DNA of 64,000 bases, from NCBI RefSeq assembly GCF_900312745.1, contig NZ_OMPD01000006.1, forward strand, positions 186,001 through 250,000, written 5' to 3'. Positions 35,499-44,500 of this stretch are shown here, one piece after another. This stretch comes from Aquimarina sp. AU58 (GTDB lineage: Bacteria > Bacteroidota > Bacteroidia > Flavobacteriales > Flavobacteriaceae). The translations under genes and the position numbers were made by a program. The first letter of the stretch is position 1, and every line of letters starts with the position of its first letter. A model generated the notes under the pieces. That model was not told where the DNA came from. It saw only the letters and a list, made by a program, of their open reading frames with translations, and made no database searches.

Positions 35499-35942
35499 AT
35501 GTCATTAATTAAATTTAATAAAAACAGATTTCCCTGGATCAATGACCGTGTTTCTACATGGTTAGATACAGATGATTTTTTTGCGGACGATTTTTTTGTA
35601 AAAGACAGAAACCTTCCTGCAATGAATGTCAAAGAAAACAAGGATAATTTTGAAATTGAACTCGCAGTTCCTGGTTTTTCAAAGAAAGATATTGAAGTGA
35701 CTATGGAAGATGATGTGTTACACATTTGTGCTCAAAAAAGTAAAGAAGAAGTAGAAGAGGATAAAGGGTACACACGTAGAGAATTTAGTTATAACGAGTT
35801 CGATAGAAAATTACAGTTACCTACAAGCGTAAACCAGAATGAAAAGGTTAAAGCTATCTACAAAAACGGAGTGCTTACTCTTAGTCTTCTAAAAAAGGAA
35901 GAAGCAAAAGAACAACCTAAAAAGGTAATTGAAATAGATTAA
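35499..35942 (+). CDS. Hsp20 small heat shock protein
   Basis: 147 residues. The alpha-crystallin domain spans about 40-135 (NFEIELAVPGFSKKDIEVTMEDD as separate beta strands, then YKNGVLTLSL). The C-terminal tail has the I-x-I/V type anchor (KVIEID) used for oligomer assembly. It holds unfolding proteins in the cytoplasm without ATP. A hairpin terminator follows at 35958. Confidence 0.95.
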   Translation: MSLIKFNKNRFPWINDRVSTWLDTDDFFADDFFVKDRNLPAMNVKENKDNFEIELAVPGFSKKDIEVTMEDDVLHICAQKSKEEVEEDKGYTRREFSYNEFDRKLQLPTSVNQNEKVKAIYKNGVLTLSLLKKEEAKEQPKKVIEID

Positions 35943-35957
35943 TCTATACAAGAAAGG

Positions 35958-35995
35958 CAGAGAATAGATTTAGGGACATTATTCTCTGTCTTTTT
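35958..35995 (+). terminator. Rho-independent terminator after hsp20
   Basis: Arms CAGAGAATA (35958-35966) and TATTCTCTG (35980-35988), followed by TCTTTTT. It ends the hsp20 message 16-46 bp after its stop. Confidence 0.85.
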
Positions 35996-36025
35996 ATCTA
36001 AAATGATCACCTTAAAATAGAAATC

Positions 36026-36469
36026 ATGAAAGCAAAGCAACCAAATATAAAATATGTAGAATGGCGAAGCCCAGAAGAATTACATGAAATTTCTCTAAAC
36101 TGGGTATCAGAACTTAAATTTGTCAAAGATGAACAGCACTTTTTAGATGAACTTATAGAAAATCATACAATACAACTAATTTCAAAAAAGATTTTTGAGA
36201 AAAGTAAGAACATATTACAAGAACTATCTCTTAGCAGGAAAGGTCTCGATCCACTACTAAAAAAAATAATTAATCACCATAATGAACTTACCATATTGTT
36301 AGACGGAGTTGATCAACCTGTAGAGGAAAAACAATACAAAGAAGATCATTGGGAGTTAACAATGGCAGTAAGTAAATACCTAAACAATTATAAAGAAACA
36401 AAAAGAAGGGTTTTTGATTTGATAAAAACTATAATGAAAGAAGGCAAACAAAAACGTCTATTGAGTTAA
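36026..36469 (+). CDS. Helical protein of unknown function, downstream of hsp20
   Basis: 147 residues, helical, basic C-terminus (KEGKQKRLLS). It begins KAKQPNIKYVEWRSPEELHE and has NWVSELKFVKDEQHFLDELI, similar in pattern to the 138-aa protein before hsp20. The two look like distant paralogs with W-x-S-x-L-x-F at the start of helix 1 and a long second helix. No catalytic motif. It starts a new cluster after the hsp20 terminator; its ATG is 31 bp beyond it. Confidence 0.82.
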   Translation: MKAKQPNIKYVEWRSPEELHEISLNWVSELKFVKDEQHFLDELIENHTIQLISKKIFEKSKNILQELSLSRKGLDPLLKKIINHHNELTILLDGVDQPVEEKQYKEDHWELTMAVSKYLNNYKETKRRVFDLIKTIMKEGKQKRLLS

Positions 36470-36473
36470 GTAG

Positions 36474-36995
36474 ATGAAACGTATACTGAAAATCATAATA
36501 TTTTCTGTTTTGATACTCTTTGCCGGGTTTTGGGTGTGGTATGAGTATACCTATTCTATGGATACCGTAATCCCTTTTGAAGTTAATGATGCTAATCTCG
36601 AAACTAAAGTTTTAATAGCTTCACAAGGAAGTAGATTTAAAGATTCTTTGGTTCAGGGTATCATTAGGCATTATCAAAATGATGCAGTTTATTTTAAAGT
36701 GATAGATGCATATACGATGTTTACCGTTGATATTGATAAGTGGGATGCTTTGGTTATTATTAATTCATGGGAATATGGAAGCCCACCTAGAAACGTAAAA
36801 AAGTTTATTAAAAATCACCCGAGTCAATTAGATAAACTCATTATCCTATCAACTGTAGGAAGTAGTAATATAGCCTTAGAAGATGTTGATGTGATATCTG
36901 GTGAATCTATTATCGAAAAAACACCAAAATATACCAGTATAGTAGTAGAACGATTAGATAAAATTATAAAGCCGAAGACTTTACATAAATTTTAA
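36474..36995 (+). CDS. Membrane-anchored flavodoxin-like protein
   Basis: 173 residues. One N-terminal membrane helix (LKIIIFSVLILFAGFWVWY), then a domain with a Rossmann-like order: TKVLIASQGSRFKDSLV, DALVIINSWEYGSPPRNVKKF, and KLIILSTVGSS. The pattern is that of a flavodoxin-fold, but it is short of a clear FMN phosphate loop, so cofactor binding is uncertain. It starts 4 bp after the previous gene. Confidence 0.75.
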   Translation: MKRILKIIIFSVLILFAGFWVWYEYTYSMDTVIPFEVNDANLETKVLIASQGSRFKDSLVQGIIRHYQNDAVYFKVIDAYTMFTVDIDKWDALVIINSWEYGSPPRNVKKFIKNHPSQLDKLIILSTVGSSNIALEDVDVISGESIIEKTPKYTSIVVERLDKIIKPKTLHKF

Positions 36996-37014
36996 TAACC
37001 TATACCAAGAAAAT

Positions 37015-37680
37015 ATGAACAAATTATATATATATCTTTTAATTATTAGTGGATTACTGTACAGTTGTTCATCTAGCGAATTAGTCGAAAACTGGAAAAA
37101 CCCTGATATTGATACATTTGAAGCTCAAAAAGTTCTGGTTATTGGAATTACTCCAGATGAAAGTGCCCGAAAAGTATTCGAAAAGAAATTAGCAACAGAA
37201 CTAAAGAAAAGTGGTGTTAATGCCGTAAAAAGTTTAGATTATTTTGAGAGTTCTTTTACCACTTCTCCAAAAACCGAAAAAGAAATGATGGCTCTTGAGT
37301 CTCAGCTTATAGAAAATGGGTTCGATGCAATTTTACTTTCTAAAGTATTAGGAGTCGAAGATAAAGTAACTGTTGTAAAAGCATATAGAAATCTGGATAA
37401 AACATTTGACAGTTTTAGAGATGACTATTATGAAAATCAGGATATATATTATGATGAAGATTATTATGAAGAATATCAAATTTTTCATGCAGAATCTTCG
37501 CTTTATTGCATTTGCCCAGATAAAGAAAGAGAATTAATTTGGAAAGGATCAATAGATATTACAGAGCCAGAAAATATTAAAAAAGCAGTAACCGACTATG
37601 TTAAAGTACTGGTTTGGGCACTAAAGGGGCAACAATTATTAATTATTGAAGAACTTACTAATGAAGATATTGATATATAG
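37015..37680 (+). CDS. Lipoprotein of unknown function with an acidic Tyr/Asp-rich segment
   Basis: 221 residues. Signal peptide with lipobox (GLLYSCSSSE). A ferredoxin-like start (QKVLVIGITPDESARKVFEKKL) is followed by an unusual run of Asp, Glu and Tyr near residues 135-155 (DDYYENQDIYYDEDYYEE) and then a strand region (SSLYCICPDKERELIWKG). It resembles outer-membrane lipoproteins of the DUF4136 type in layout, but I am not sure. Its end overlaps the dehydrogenase gene by 20 bp. Confidence 0.78.
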   Translation: MNKLYIYLLIISGLLYSCSSSELVENWKNPDIDTFEAQKVLVIGITPDESARKVFEKKLATELKKSGVNAVKSLDYFESSFTTSPKTEKEMMALESQLIENGFDAILLSKVLGVEDKVTVVKAYRNLDKTFDSFRDDYYENQDIYYDEDYYEEYQIFHAESSLYCICPDKERELIWKGSIDITEPENIKKAVTDYVKVLVWALKGQQLLIIEELTNEDIDI

Positions 37681-38665
37681 TGCCAAGGACTTTGAAATTC
37701 CTTTTCTGGAAAAGGCAAATAATGAAAAGCATCAAATTAAATATGTGCCAGAACGACTTACTCCAAAAACTGCTGGGCTGGCATTAGGTTTTGATGCTAT
37801 ATCTATTTTCTCTGCAGATGATGGGTCTTCTATGGTTTTAGAAAGATTAAAAGATTTTGGAGTTAAATATATAGCACTTCGTTCTACAGGATACGACAAT
37901 GTAAATATTAGTACAGCCAAAAAGTTAGGGATCAAAGTAGCTAATGCAGCCGGATATTCCCCACAAACCATAGCAGAACATGCAATAGCATTATTGTTAG
38001 CGCTTAGCCGTAAACTCATATCTTCTAATCACCAAGTAAGTACATATAATTTTTCGTTGAGTCATCTTGTAGGCTTTGATATCAATAAAAAAACTGTTGG
38101 TATTATTGGAACCGGTAGAATAGGAAAAACAATTGCCAGAATCATGCACGGGTTTAATTGTGAGATCATAGGCCATGATATATATGAAGATAAAAAATTA
38201 GAAGAAAAATATCGAGTATCATATACGACTCTTGACAATTTATGTAAGCAATCCGATATTATCTTTTTATGTACGCCACTCAATACTCAGACGCATCACC
38301 TTATAGATATTGATCGAATTCAGCAGATGAAAAAAGAAGCGATACTTATCAATATTGCAAGGGGTGGATTAGTGCATACACAGGATTTATTACAAGCGTT
38401 AGTATCAAAAAGTATAGCTGGATATGGTACAGATGTGTATGAACATGAAAATGGAATCTTTTTTTATGATCATTCTGAAAATAAACCTAAGGATAAAACA
38501 TTACAACAACTTCTTGATTTACCTAATGTAATTCTTACGCCTCATCAGGCGTTTGCTACCAAAGAAGCACTTACTACTATTGCAGAAACAACTATTTATA
38601 ATATTAATTGCTGGCAACAAAATGAGCCTGGTAAAAACGAATTAACTCTAGAGTTAGTGGGGTAG
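37661..38665 (+). CDS. ldhA: D-lactate dehydrogenase (2-hydroxyacid dehydrogenase family)
   Basis: 334 residues from ATG at 37661 (MKILIYSAKDFE); a longer frame from 37646 adds five residues. NAD-binding motif GIIGTGRIGKTIARI; catalytic Arg in NIARGGLV, Glu in GTDVYEHENGIFFYDHS, His in LTPHQAFATKEAL. The last two are typical of fermentative LdhA. It reduces pyruvate to D-lactate to recycle NADH without oxygen, which fits the rest of the island. Confidence 0.92.
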   Translation: MKILIYSAKDFEIPFLEKANNEKHQIKYVPERLTPKTAGLALGFDAISIFSADDGSSMVLERLKDFGVKYIALRSTGYDNVNISTAKKLGIKVANAAGYSPQTIAEHAIALLLALSRKLISSNHQVSTYNFSLSHLVGFDINKKTVGIIGTGRIGKTIARIMHGFNCEIIGHDIYEDKKLEEKYRVSYTTLDNLCKQSDIIFLCTPLNTQTHHLIDIDRIQQMKKEAILINIARGGLVHTQDLLQALVSKSIAGYGTDVYEHENGIFFYDHSENKPKDKTLQQLLDLPNVILTPHQAFATKEALTTIAETTIYNINCWQQNEPGKNELTLELVG

Positions 38666-39067
38666 TTTGTTTTTAACTATTCCGTATAGTAAAGTACCCA
38701 GTATAGAAGAGATAAGTACGATTAGAATTGGTAAATACCCAGCTCCCAAAAGAGCAAACATCGGCCCAGGGCATGCCCCTGCAAGAGCCCATCCTAATCC
38801 AAATAGGATGCCTCCAAATATATATCTTTTGAAACTTCTGTCTTTAGGAGCAAAAGTTATAGGATCACCATAAAACGACTTTATTTTAAATCTTTTTATA
38901 GCTTGAGTAATGATAATACCTAATCCTACCGCAGAACCAATGATTCCGTACATATGAAAGGATCCAAACTGAAACATTTCATAGATTCTAAACCACGATG
39001 CAGCTTCTGATTTGAATAAAACAATTCCGAAGAAAATACCAATACCTAAATATATAATTGAACGCAT
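38654..39067 (-). CDS. YeeE/YedE-family membrane protein, half 2
   Basis: 137 residues with four hydrophobic segments. The motif WALAGACPGPMFALLGAGY carries the conserved Cys of YeeE/YedE sulfur importers. It pairs with the 185-residue protein encoded 4 bp upstream, the split form (DUF6691 plus YeeE) common in Bacteroidota. Its end overlaps ldhA by 12 bp on the other strand. A role in bringing thiosulfate or sulfane sulfur across the inner membrane is inferred. Confidence 0.87.
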   Translation of the reverse strand: MRSIIYLGIGIFFGIVLFKSEAASWFRIYEMFQFGSFHMYGIIGSAVGLGIIITQAIKRFKIKSFYGDPITFAPKDRSFKRYIFGGILFGLGWALAGACPGPMFALLGAGYLPILIVLISSILGTLLYGIVKNKLPH

Positions 39068-39071
39068 ATGT

Positions 39072-39629
39072 TTAAAAAATTAAAGGAAAAATAAAATGTA
39101 TCATGGTTAGTCCACCAATAAAAAATCCAATCACAGCAATAAGAGAAGGGATTTGCAGGTTGCTTAATCCAGAGATAGCATGTCCCGAAGTACACCCGCC
39201 AGCATATCTAGCTCCGAAACCTACAAATAGTCCACCGATTATGAGTAAAAAGAGTATTTTAGGATCTGTTAAAGCTTCATTAGAAAATAACATATCGGGC
39301 ATGTATTCCATTCCGGTACTATTAAACCCCTTGGATTGAAGGTCTGAAACTACTTTTGGATCAATAGACACAGAATTGTCTACCGATAAAAAAGTATTGG
39401 CAATGAATCCTCCTATAATTATACCAAGTACCACAACCAGGTTCCATCGTTGAGCCTTCCAGTCGAATCTAAAAAAATCTGATGTTTTTCCTGCTCCACA
39501 GATAGCGCATATCGTTCTTAGATTAGATGACATGCCAAATCTTTTTCCAACCATTAGTAATAAAAATAATACTAACGCGATTAGTGGTCCCGATACATAC
39601 CACGGCCAGGGATTGTAAATCCAATTCAT
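39072..39629 (-). CDS. YeeE/YedE-family membrane protein, half 1
   Basis: 185 residues, four to five helices, conserved motif GARYAGGCTSGHAISGLS with the family cysteine; a second Cys pair (CAICGAG) follows the first helix. Together with the next gene it would form a sulfur-compound channel. It is preceded by a perfect GTA-N8-TAC operator, separating it from the persulfide dioxygenase gene transcribed in the same direction. Confidence 0.88.
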   Translation of the reverse strand: MNWIYNPWPWYVSGPLIALVLFLLLMVGKRFGMSSNLRTICAICGAGKTSDFFRFDWKAQRWNLVVVLGIIIGGFIANTFLSVDNSVSIDPKVVSDLQSKGFNSTGMEYMPDMLFSNEALTDPKILFLLIIGGLFVGFGARYAGGCTSGHAISGLSNLQIPSLIAVIGFFIGGLTMIHFIFPLIF

Positions 39630-39646
39630 TTATATTAATTTTTTGG

Positions 39647-39690
39647 CAAAGTAATTAAATTGAAAACGAGTTGTCTGTAACCTTGGTTAC
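39647..39690 (-). promoter_or_regulatory. GTA-N8-TAC operator and -7 element of the YeeE pair
   Basis: Perfect 14-bp palindrome GTAACCTTGGTTAC at 39677-39690, with TTACTTTG on the minus strand at 39647-39654 (one mismatch to TAnnTTTG), 22 nt apart. Start point near 39642, 13 nt before the ATG. Confidence 0.72.
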
Positions 39691-39704
39691 AAAACTGTTA
39701 TATT

Positions 39705-41117
39705 TTACTTTATGGTAGAGGGGCACACATAATCTGTAGTTTTAATGCCTACTTCTTTTATGTCCTTAAAACCTCCGGCTATATCTATAAGGTTATGAAT
39801 ACCACGACTTTTTAGTATAGACGCTGCAATTACAGAGCGATATCCTCCCGCACAATGTACATAGAAAGTTTTATCGGTAGGAAATTCAGCTAAATAATCA
39901 TTAATAAAGTCTAATGGTGTATTATGTGCATCATCAATATGTTCTGCAATAAATTCACTTTCTTTACGTACATCAAAAACAGGAGTGCTCTCCTCTTCTA
40001 AAGCATTTTTAAATTCTAATGCAGAGATTGAAGTTAAGGTATCATAGTCTTTACTTGCTTTTTTCCAGGCTTCGAAACCACCTTCGAGATATCCCAGGGT
40101 ATTATCAAACCCTACTCGTGATAACCGAGTAATTGTTTCTTCTACTCTTCCTTCTGGTGTTACTAATAAAATAGGTTGTTGTACATCTGCGATTAAGGCT
40201 CCAACCCAGGGTGCAAATCCACCATCGATACCTATAAATATTGATCGGGGGATATGTCCTTTTACATATTCATTCTGATGTCTTACATCTAGAACTATAG
40301 CGCCGGTTTCATTAGCGAAAGCTTCAAAATTGTTTGGAGAAAACGGTCTTGTTCCTTTTTGAATTACCTCATCTATATCGGTATAACCTTCTTTATTCAT
40401 TTTCACATTAAGCGGAAAATATAAAGGAGGAGGTAGTAATCCATCTGTGACTTCTTTTACGAACTCTTCTTTAGTCATATCTGCTCTAAGAGCATAATTC
40501 ATTTTCTTTTGGTTCCCCAAAGTATCTACTGTCTCTTTCATCATGTTTTTACCACATGCAGAACCAGCACCATGTGCAGGATATACAATAACATCATCTG
40601 CCAGAGGCATAATTTTGGTACGTAAGCTGTCATAAAGCGTTGCTGCCAACTCTTCCTGAGTCATATGTGCTGCTTTTTGAGCAAGATCCGGGCGACCAAC
40701 ATCACCAAGAAATAAGGTGTCTCCACTAAAAATTGCATGATCTTTGCCTGTAGCATCTTTAAGAAGATAAGTCGTACTCTCCATAGTATGTCCTGGAGTA
40801 TGTAGTGCAATTATGGTAATCTCTCCTAGTCGAAATTCTTGCCCATCTTTGGCAATTGTTGCTTCAAAAGAAGGGTTAGCACTAGGCCCGAATATAATAT
40901 CGGCACCAGTTTCTTTGGCTAGTGTTACATGACCACTTACAAAATCTGCATGAAAATGAGTTTCAAAAATATACTTGATTTTTGCATTATCTTCATCTGC
41001 TTTTTCTATATAAGGTTTTATTTCTCGTAGAGGATCTATAATTGCTACTTCACCGTTACTTTCTATATAATAAGCTCCCTGAGCGAGACATCCTGTATAT
41101 ATTTGTTCTATCTTCAT
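39705..41117 (-). CDS. Persulfide dioxygenase-like MBL protein fused to two rhodanese domains
   Basis: 470 residues. An N-terminal metallo-beta-lactamase domain of the ETHE1 type (FETHFHADFVSGH, iron-binding His) is followed by two rhodanese domains. The first (about 265-355) has no cysteine at the active loop (LLVTPEGRVEE); the second (about 365-465) has VHCAGGYRS. This is the layout of CstB, which oxidises low-molecular-weight persulfides to thiosulfate or sulfite. It would detoxify sulfide-derived persulfide in the cytoplasm, feeding the sulfite dehydrogenase. Confidence 0.92.
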   Translation of the reverse strand: MKIEQIYTGCLAQGAYYIESNGEVAIIDPLREIKPYIEKADEDNAKIKYIFETHFHADFVSGHVTLAKETGADIIFGPSANPSFEATIAKDGQEFRLGEITIIALHTPGHTMESTTYLLKDATGKDHAIFSGDTLFLGDVGRPDLAQKAAHMTQEELAATLYDSLRTKIMPLADDVIVYPAHGAGSACGKNMMKETVDTLGNQKKMNYALRADMTKEEFVKEVTDGLLPPPLYFPLNVKMNKEGYTDIDEVIQKGTRPFSPNNFEAFANETGAIVLDVRHQNEYVKGHIPRSIFIGIDGGFAPWVGALIADVQQPILLVTPEGRVEETITRLSRVGFDNTLGYLEGGFEAWKKASKDYDTLTSISALEFKNALEEESTPVFDVRKESEFIAEHIDDAHNTPLDFINDYLAEFPTDKTFYVHCAGGYRSVIAASILKSRGIHNLIDIAGGFKDIKEVGIKTTDYVCPSTIK

Positions 41118-41547
41118 GTATTCTATTTTTTAAGCTTTTCTTGATTTTAGGAAGAGAAGCTATGCATTTATTATTTATTTTTCAAAAATAAGGCAATTAT
41201 TATTTCAATACAGTAACAATTGTTACAAAGTAATTAAATGAAGTTATCTAAACTTTTTCTGAAAAAAGAAAGGATTGTTGATATTTGCGTTGCGAAACGC
41301 AAAAAAATATTATAGAAAAACTAATATTTGGATAGGTAGTTATAAATTTAACGTAGAACTCATTTAGGGTTTATTTTACCTGTTAATTTCATATTTTGTG
41401 CTCTAATTTTGTCTTTTTATCATAGCTCGGCTACGACTCTATTTCTCATACTTTCATAAAAATGTTTATTATAGAACAAAAGCCAAAATTCTTGTTGACA
41501 AACAAAAATTTCAAATGAGTTCATAAATGTTGTCAATCCAAATTTGT
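41118..41547. other. Gap between the TPR-CHAT gene and the persulfide dioxygenase gene
   Basis: 430 bp without a gene. It holds the operator at 41183-41226 and a small hairpin near 41285-41302 (TTTGCGTT/AACGCAAA) without a T-run. Stretches on either side are AT-rich and featureless. Confidence 0.6.
41183..41226 (-). promoter_or_regulatory. GTA-N8-TAC operator and -7 element of the persulfide dioxygenase gene
   Basis: Perfect palindrome GTAACAATTGTTAC at 41213-41226, with a perfect -7 element TATTTTTG on the minus strand at 41183-41190, 22 nt apart. About 40 bp around it are nearly the same as at 45244-45283. Start point near 41178, 61 nt before the ATG. Confidence 0.8.
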
Positions 41548-44500
41548 TTAGCTGTTATTTTTTTTCCTAAACAAGAATAGTAGCCATATTAAACCTCCTA
41601 ATCCTATTACCCAATATAACCAAGTATAATTATTATGAAAAGAAACTGGAGCAGAATTTCCTACGAGATAAAACCCTCCCCAATAAAAAGGATCTAGTCG
41701 GTTTATATTACCAGTAGAAAGGTAATCAAGCTTCGCTTGCTGTAGTGCTTTTCCTTTGTTCATTCCTGATCGTAAATGAGTATAAAAATATTTCATTAAC
41801 TCTGGAGTCGTTTGATCAGATACTTCCCAACGGGTAAGTAATAAGCTTTCGGTTCCTGCATACTGAAAAGCAGTTCCTAAACTCATAATTCCTTCTCCTT
41901 TGGTAATTTTTCCAGTTCCAGTATTACAGGCACTCAATACAGTAAGCTCTGCAGGAATATCCAGAGCAAATAATTCATGACTATATAGTAAATCGTCTTC
42001 TATAGAATCGTTACTTTTCGTAAAATAAAGTTTGGAATTATTAGGGTTTTCGTTATCAATATCTCCGTGCAAAGCTAGATGAAGAATATTATATTGTCCT
42101 GCATATTTTTTAAAATTAGACTCTACAGCTTGCTTTCCAAAGTAATATTGCCCATCAATAATGTTTGAGATTGCTTTGATTTCTTTTCTAGTGCCAGGAA
42201 GATCATCACTAGCATCTCTAAGAATGGCTAAACTTAAAACATTTTTTAAAGTATCTTGTGTATTATTTGAAAATGAAAATGCTAAACATTCCTGTTTTGG
42301 CTTTGACTGAAAATTTGTAGTAACGGGCTGAGCATTTGTTGTAATGGGTGTGAATAATAAATTGGCAGAGTTTGTATAAGAGGTTATATAGTCTCGCAAC
42401 ATATAGGGTAATAAGGAAGGGTTATTAGAACTCTCTTTTTTAGTGAGTAAGAGTTCAAAATCAAGTTGCCATAGAGGACCATCAGGAATAATTATCAATT
42501 CATCTCCGATTAATTGATCGATAACAGGAGTGATCAATTGATTATATAAATTATTTCCTATTGTTTTATATTCATGTATATCTTTAGATATAATACTGTT
42601 CCTAAAACGTTCTATTTTGTCAATAAGTTTTGGTGTAATTAATTTTTGTACCGTAATAGTATTTTTGTTAATTGTAAAAGCATAGGTATTACTATCTGAT
42701 GTAAAAAACTCCAATAGAGTACTATTTTCATTTAGTTGTTCTTGGATTTGTGGTATTGATACAATAGTATTTTTATGTTTAAATTGATAATATTTTGAAT
42801 AATTTTTTTCTATAACTAAGCTTAAAGAATCTTGTCGTTGGTTAATATCAAAAAGGTTGTTTTCGTAAAAAGCAATTTTAGAAGTGTCTATTTTCTGATT
42901 AGAGAATTCTTGTTTGATTTTAGATTGATAAAAAGCATAATCAATCCTTAATTTTTTTTCTAAAACTAAAATTTCTTCGGGTAATCCAGTAAACTTTTTT
43001 GCGTTTGTATTAGTGAGTAGTTCTTTTAGAATATTGGCTTTACTTTTTTCAGCGTAATAAAAAGCTTTTTCCAACGATTTTGGGTCTTTTTTTGCTGCAT
43101 ATAACAACATATGACATTCTATTGCTTGATGGTAAATTTCTTTTGTAATTCGAGCAAAATTCACCTTGTCGTGATGACCTGTAAAAGTTTGCCTAATAGT
43201 ATTGATTAAGGGGTCTATTTTTAGATAAATATTAATGGCATGAATTAGATCATTGAGATCATTATTCTGTTGATATAAATCTTTATAAATCTTTGCTTTT
43301 CCTTTTAAGGTAGTTAATGAAATATTAGGGTCTATATAATTATTATAAGATGATGTATTATTGTTTTTAATTTCATCGATTTTATATTTGTTATTTGCTT
43401 TTTGAGCATTGTCGTAGTTTTGTAATGCATCTTGGTATTTTTCAGAATAAGAATATGTTTTTGCTATATGATTATATATATCTGCTATAACCCCATTATT
43501 TTCTACGTATAATCTTTTATACATTTCTAAGGATTCATTAAAATAATGCAATGCTTCATCAAATTGTTTTTTTTCTTGTTTTAACACCCCTATTTTTGCT
43601 AGAGATTTAGCCGTGTCAAGATAATCTGTATTAAATGTTTTCTTATATACATTTAAGGCAGCTTTATAGTAATGTAATGCATTATCATATTGTTCCTTTT
43701 TTAAAAAAACATCTCCAATTTTATTATAAGACGTAGCAACGATAGGATGATCTTCCCCAAAATTACTTATTCTAATTTTTAGCGATTTATTATTATACTC
43801 AAGTGCAAGGTCATAATTGTTTTGATTTTGATACACTGATGCCATACCACTATATCCATATGAAACCAGATAATGTTCTTTTCCGACAGTTTTAATAGAA
43901 ATGTCTATAGATTTTTTATAAAACTGCAACGCCTTTTCATAAGCTCCTTTATCAACATAAGTATTACCCATATTATGATAAATGTTACTTAAAGCAGAAT
44001 GATTTTTAGCTTTTTTTAGATATATTTTTAACGATTTTTGTAAATAGTCCAGTTTTTTATCATGAAACCCCATGATACCATAAAGACTTCCTAAACCATA
44101 ATATGCATTAGCAACATGAATATTTTGATCCCCATATAATTCGGTATATATCTCTAATGCCTTTTGATATTTTTTTTCAGATAATTTAAACCTATCCGTA
44201 TCTATATAAAGCATTCCTAATTTATAATAAAGACTTGCTAATGATTTACGATCCTCACTATTACTATTTGTTTTTATTTCTAATGCTTTTTTTATATGAA
44301 ATTCTGCCTTTTCGTAGGCTGATAGAAAAGTGTAAGAACCTGCAATGCGCGAATGTAGATTAGCAATTTTTATGTGATCTTCACCATATTTTTGAATTAA
44401 AATATCTAGTGCTTTATTAAAGTTAGATATTGCTTCTTGGTTTTTACCTTGAACTCTGTTTAGCATCCCAATTTTAATATAAGATTTTGAAGTTATCGGG

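Noticed and set aside
41285..41302. Hairpin TTTGCGTT/AACGCAAA as a terminator
   Set aside because: No T-run follows it on the strand where one is needed to end the neighbouring genes.
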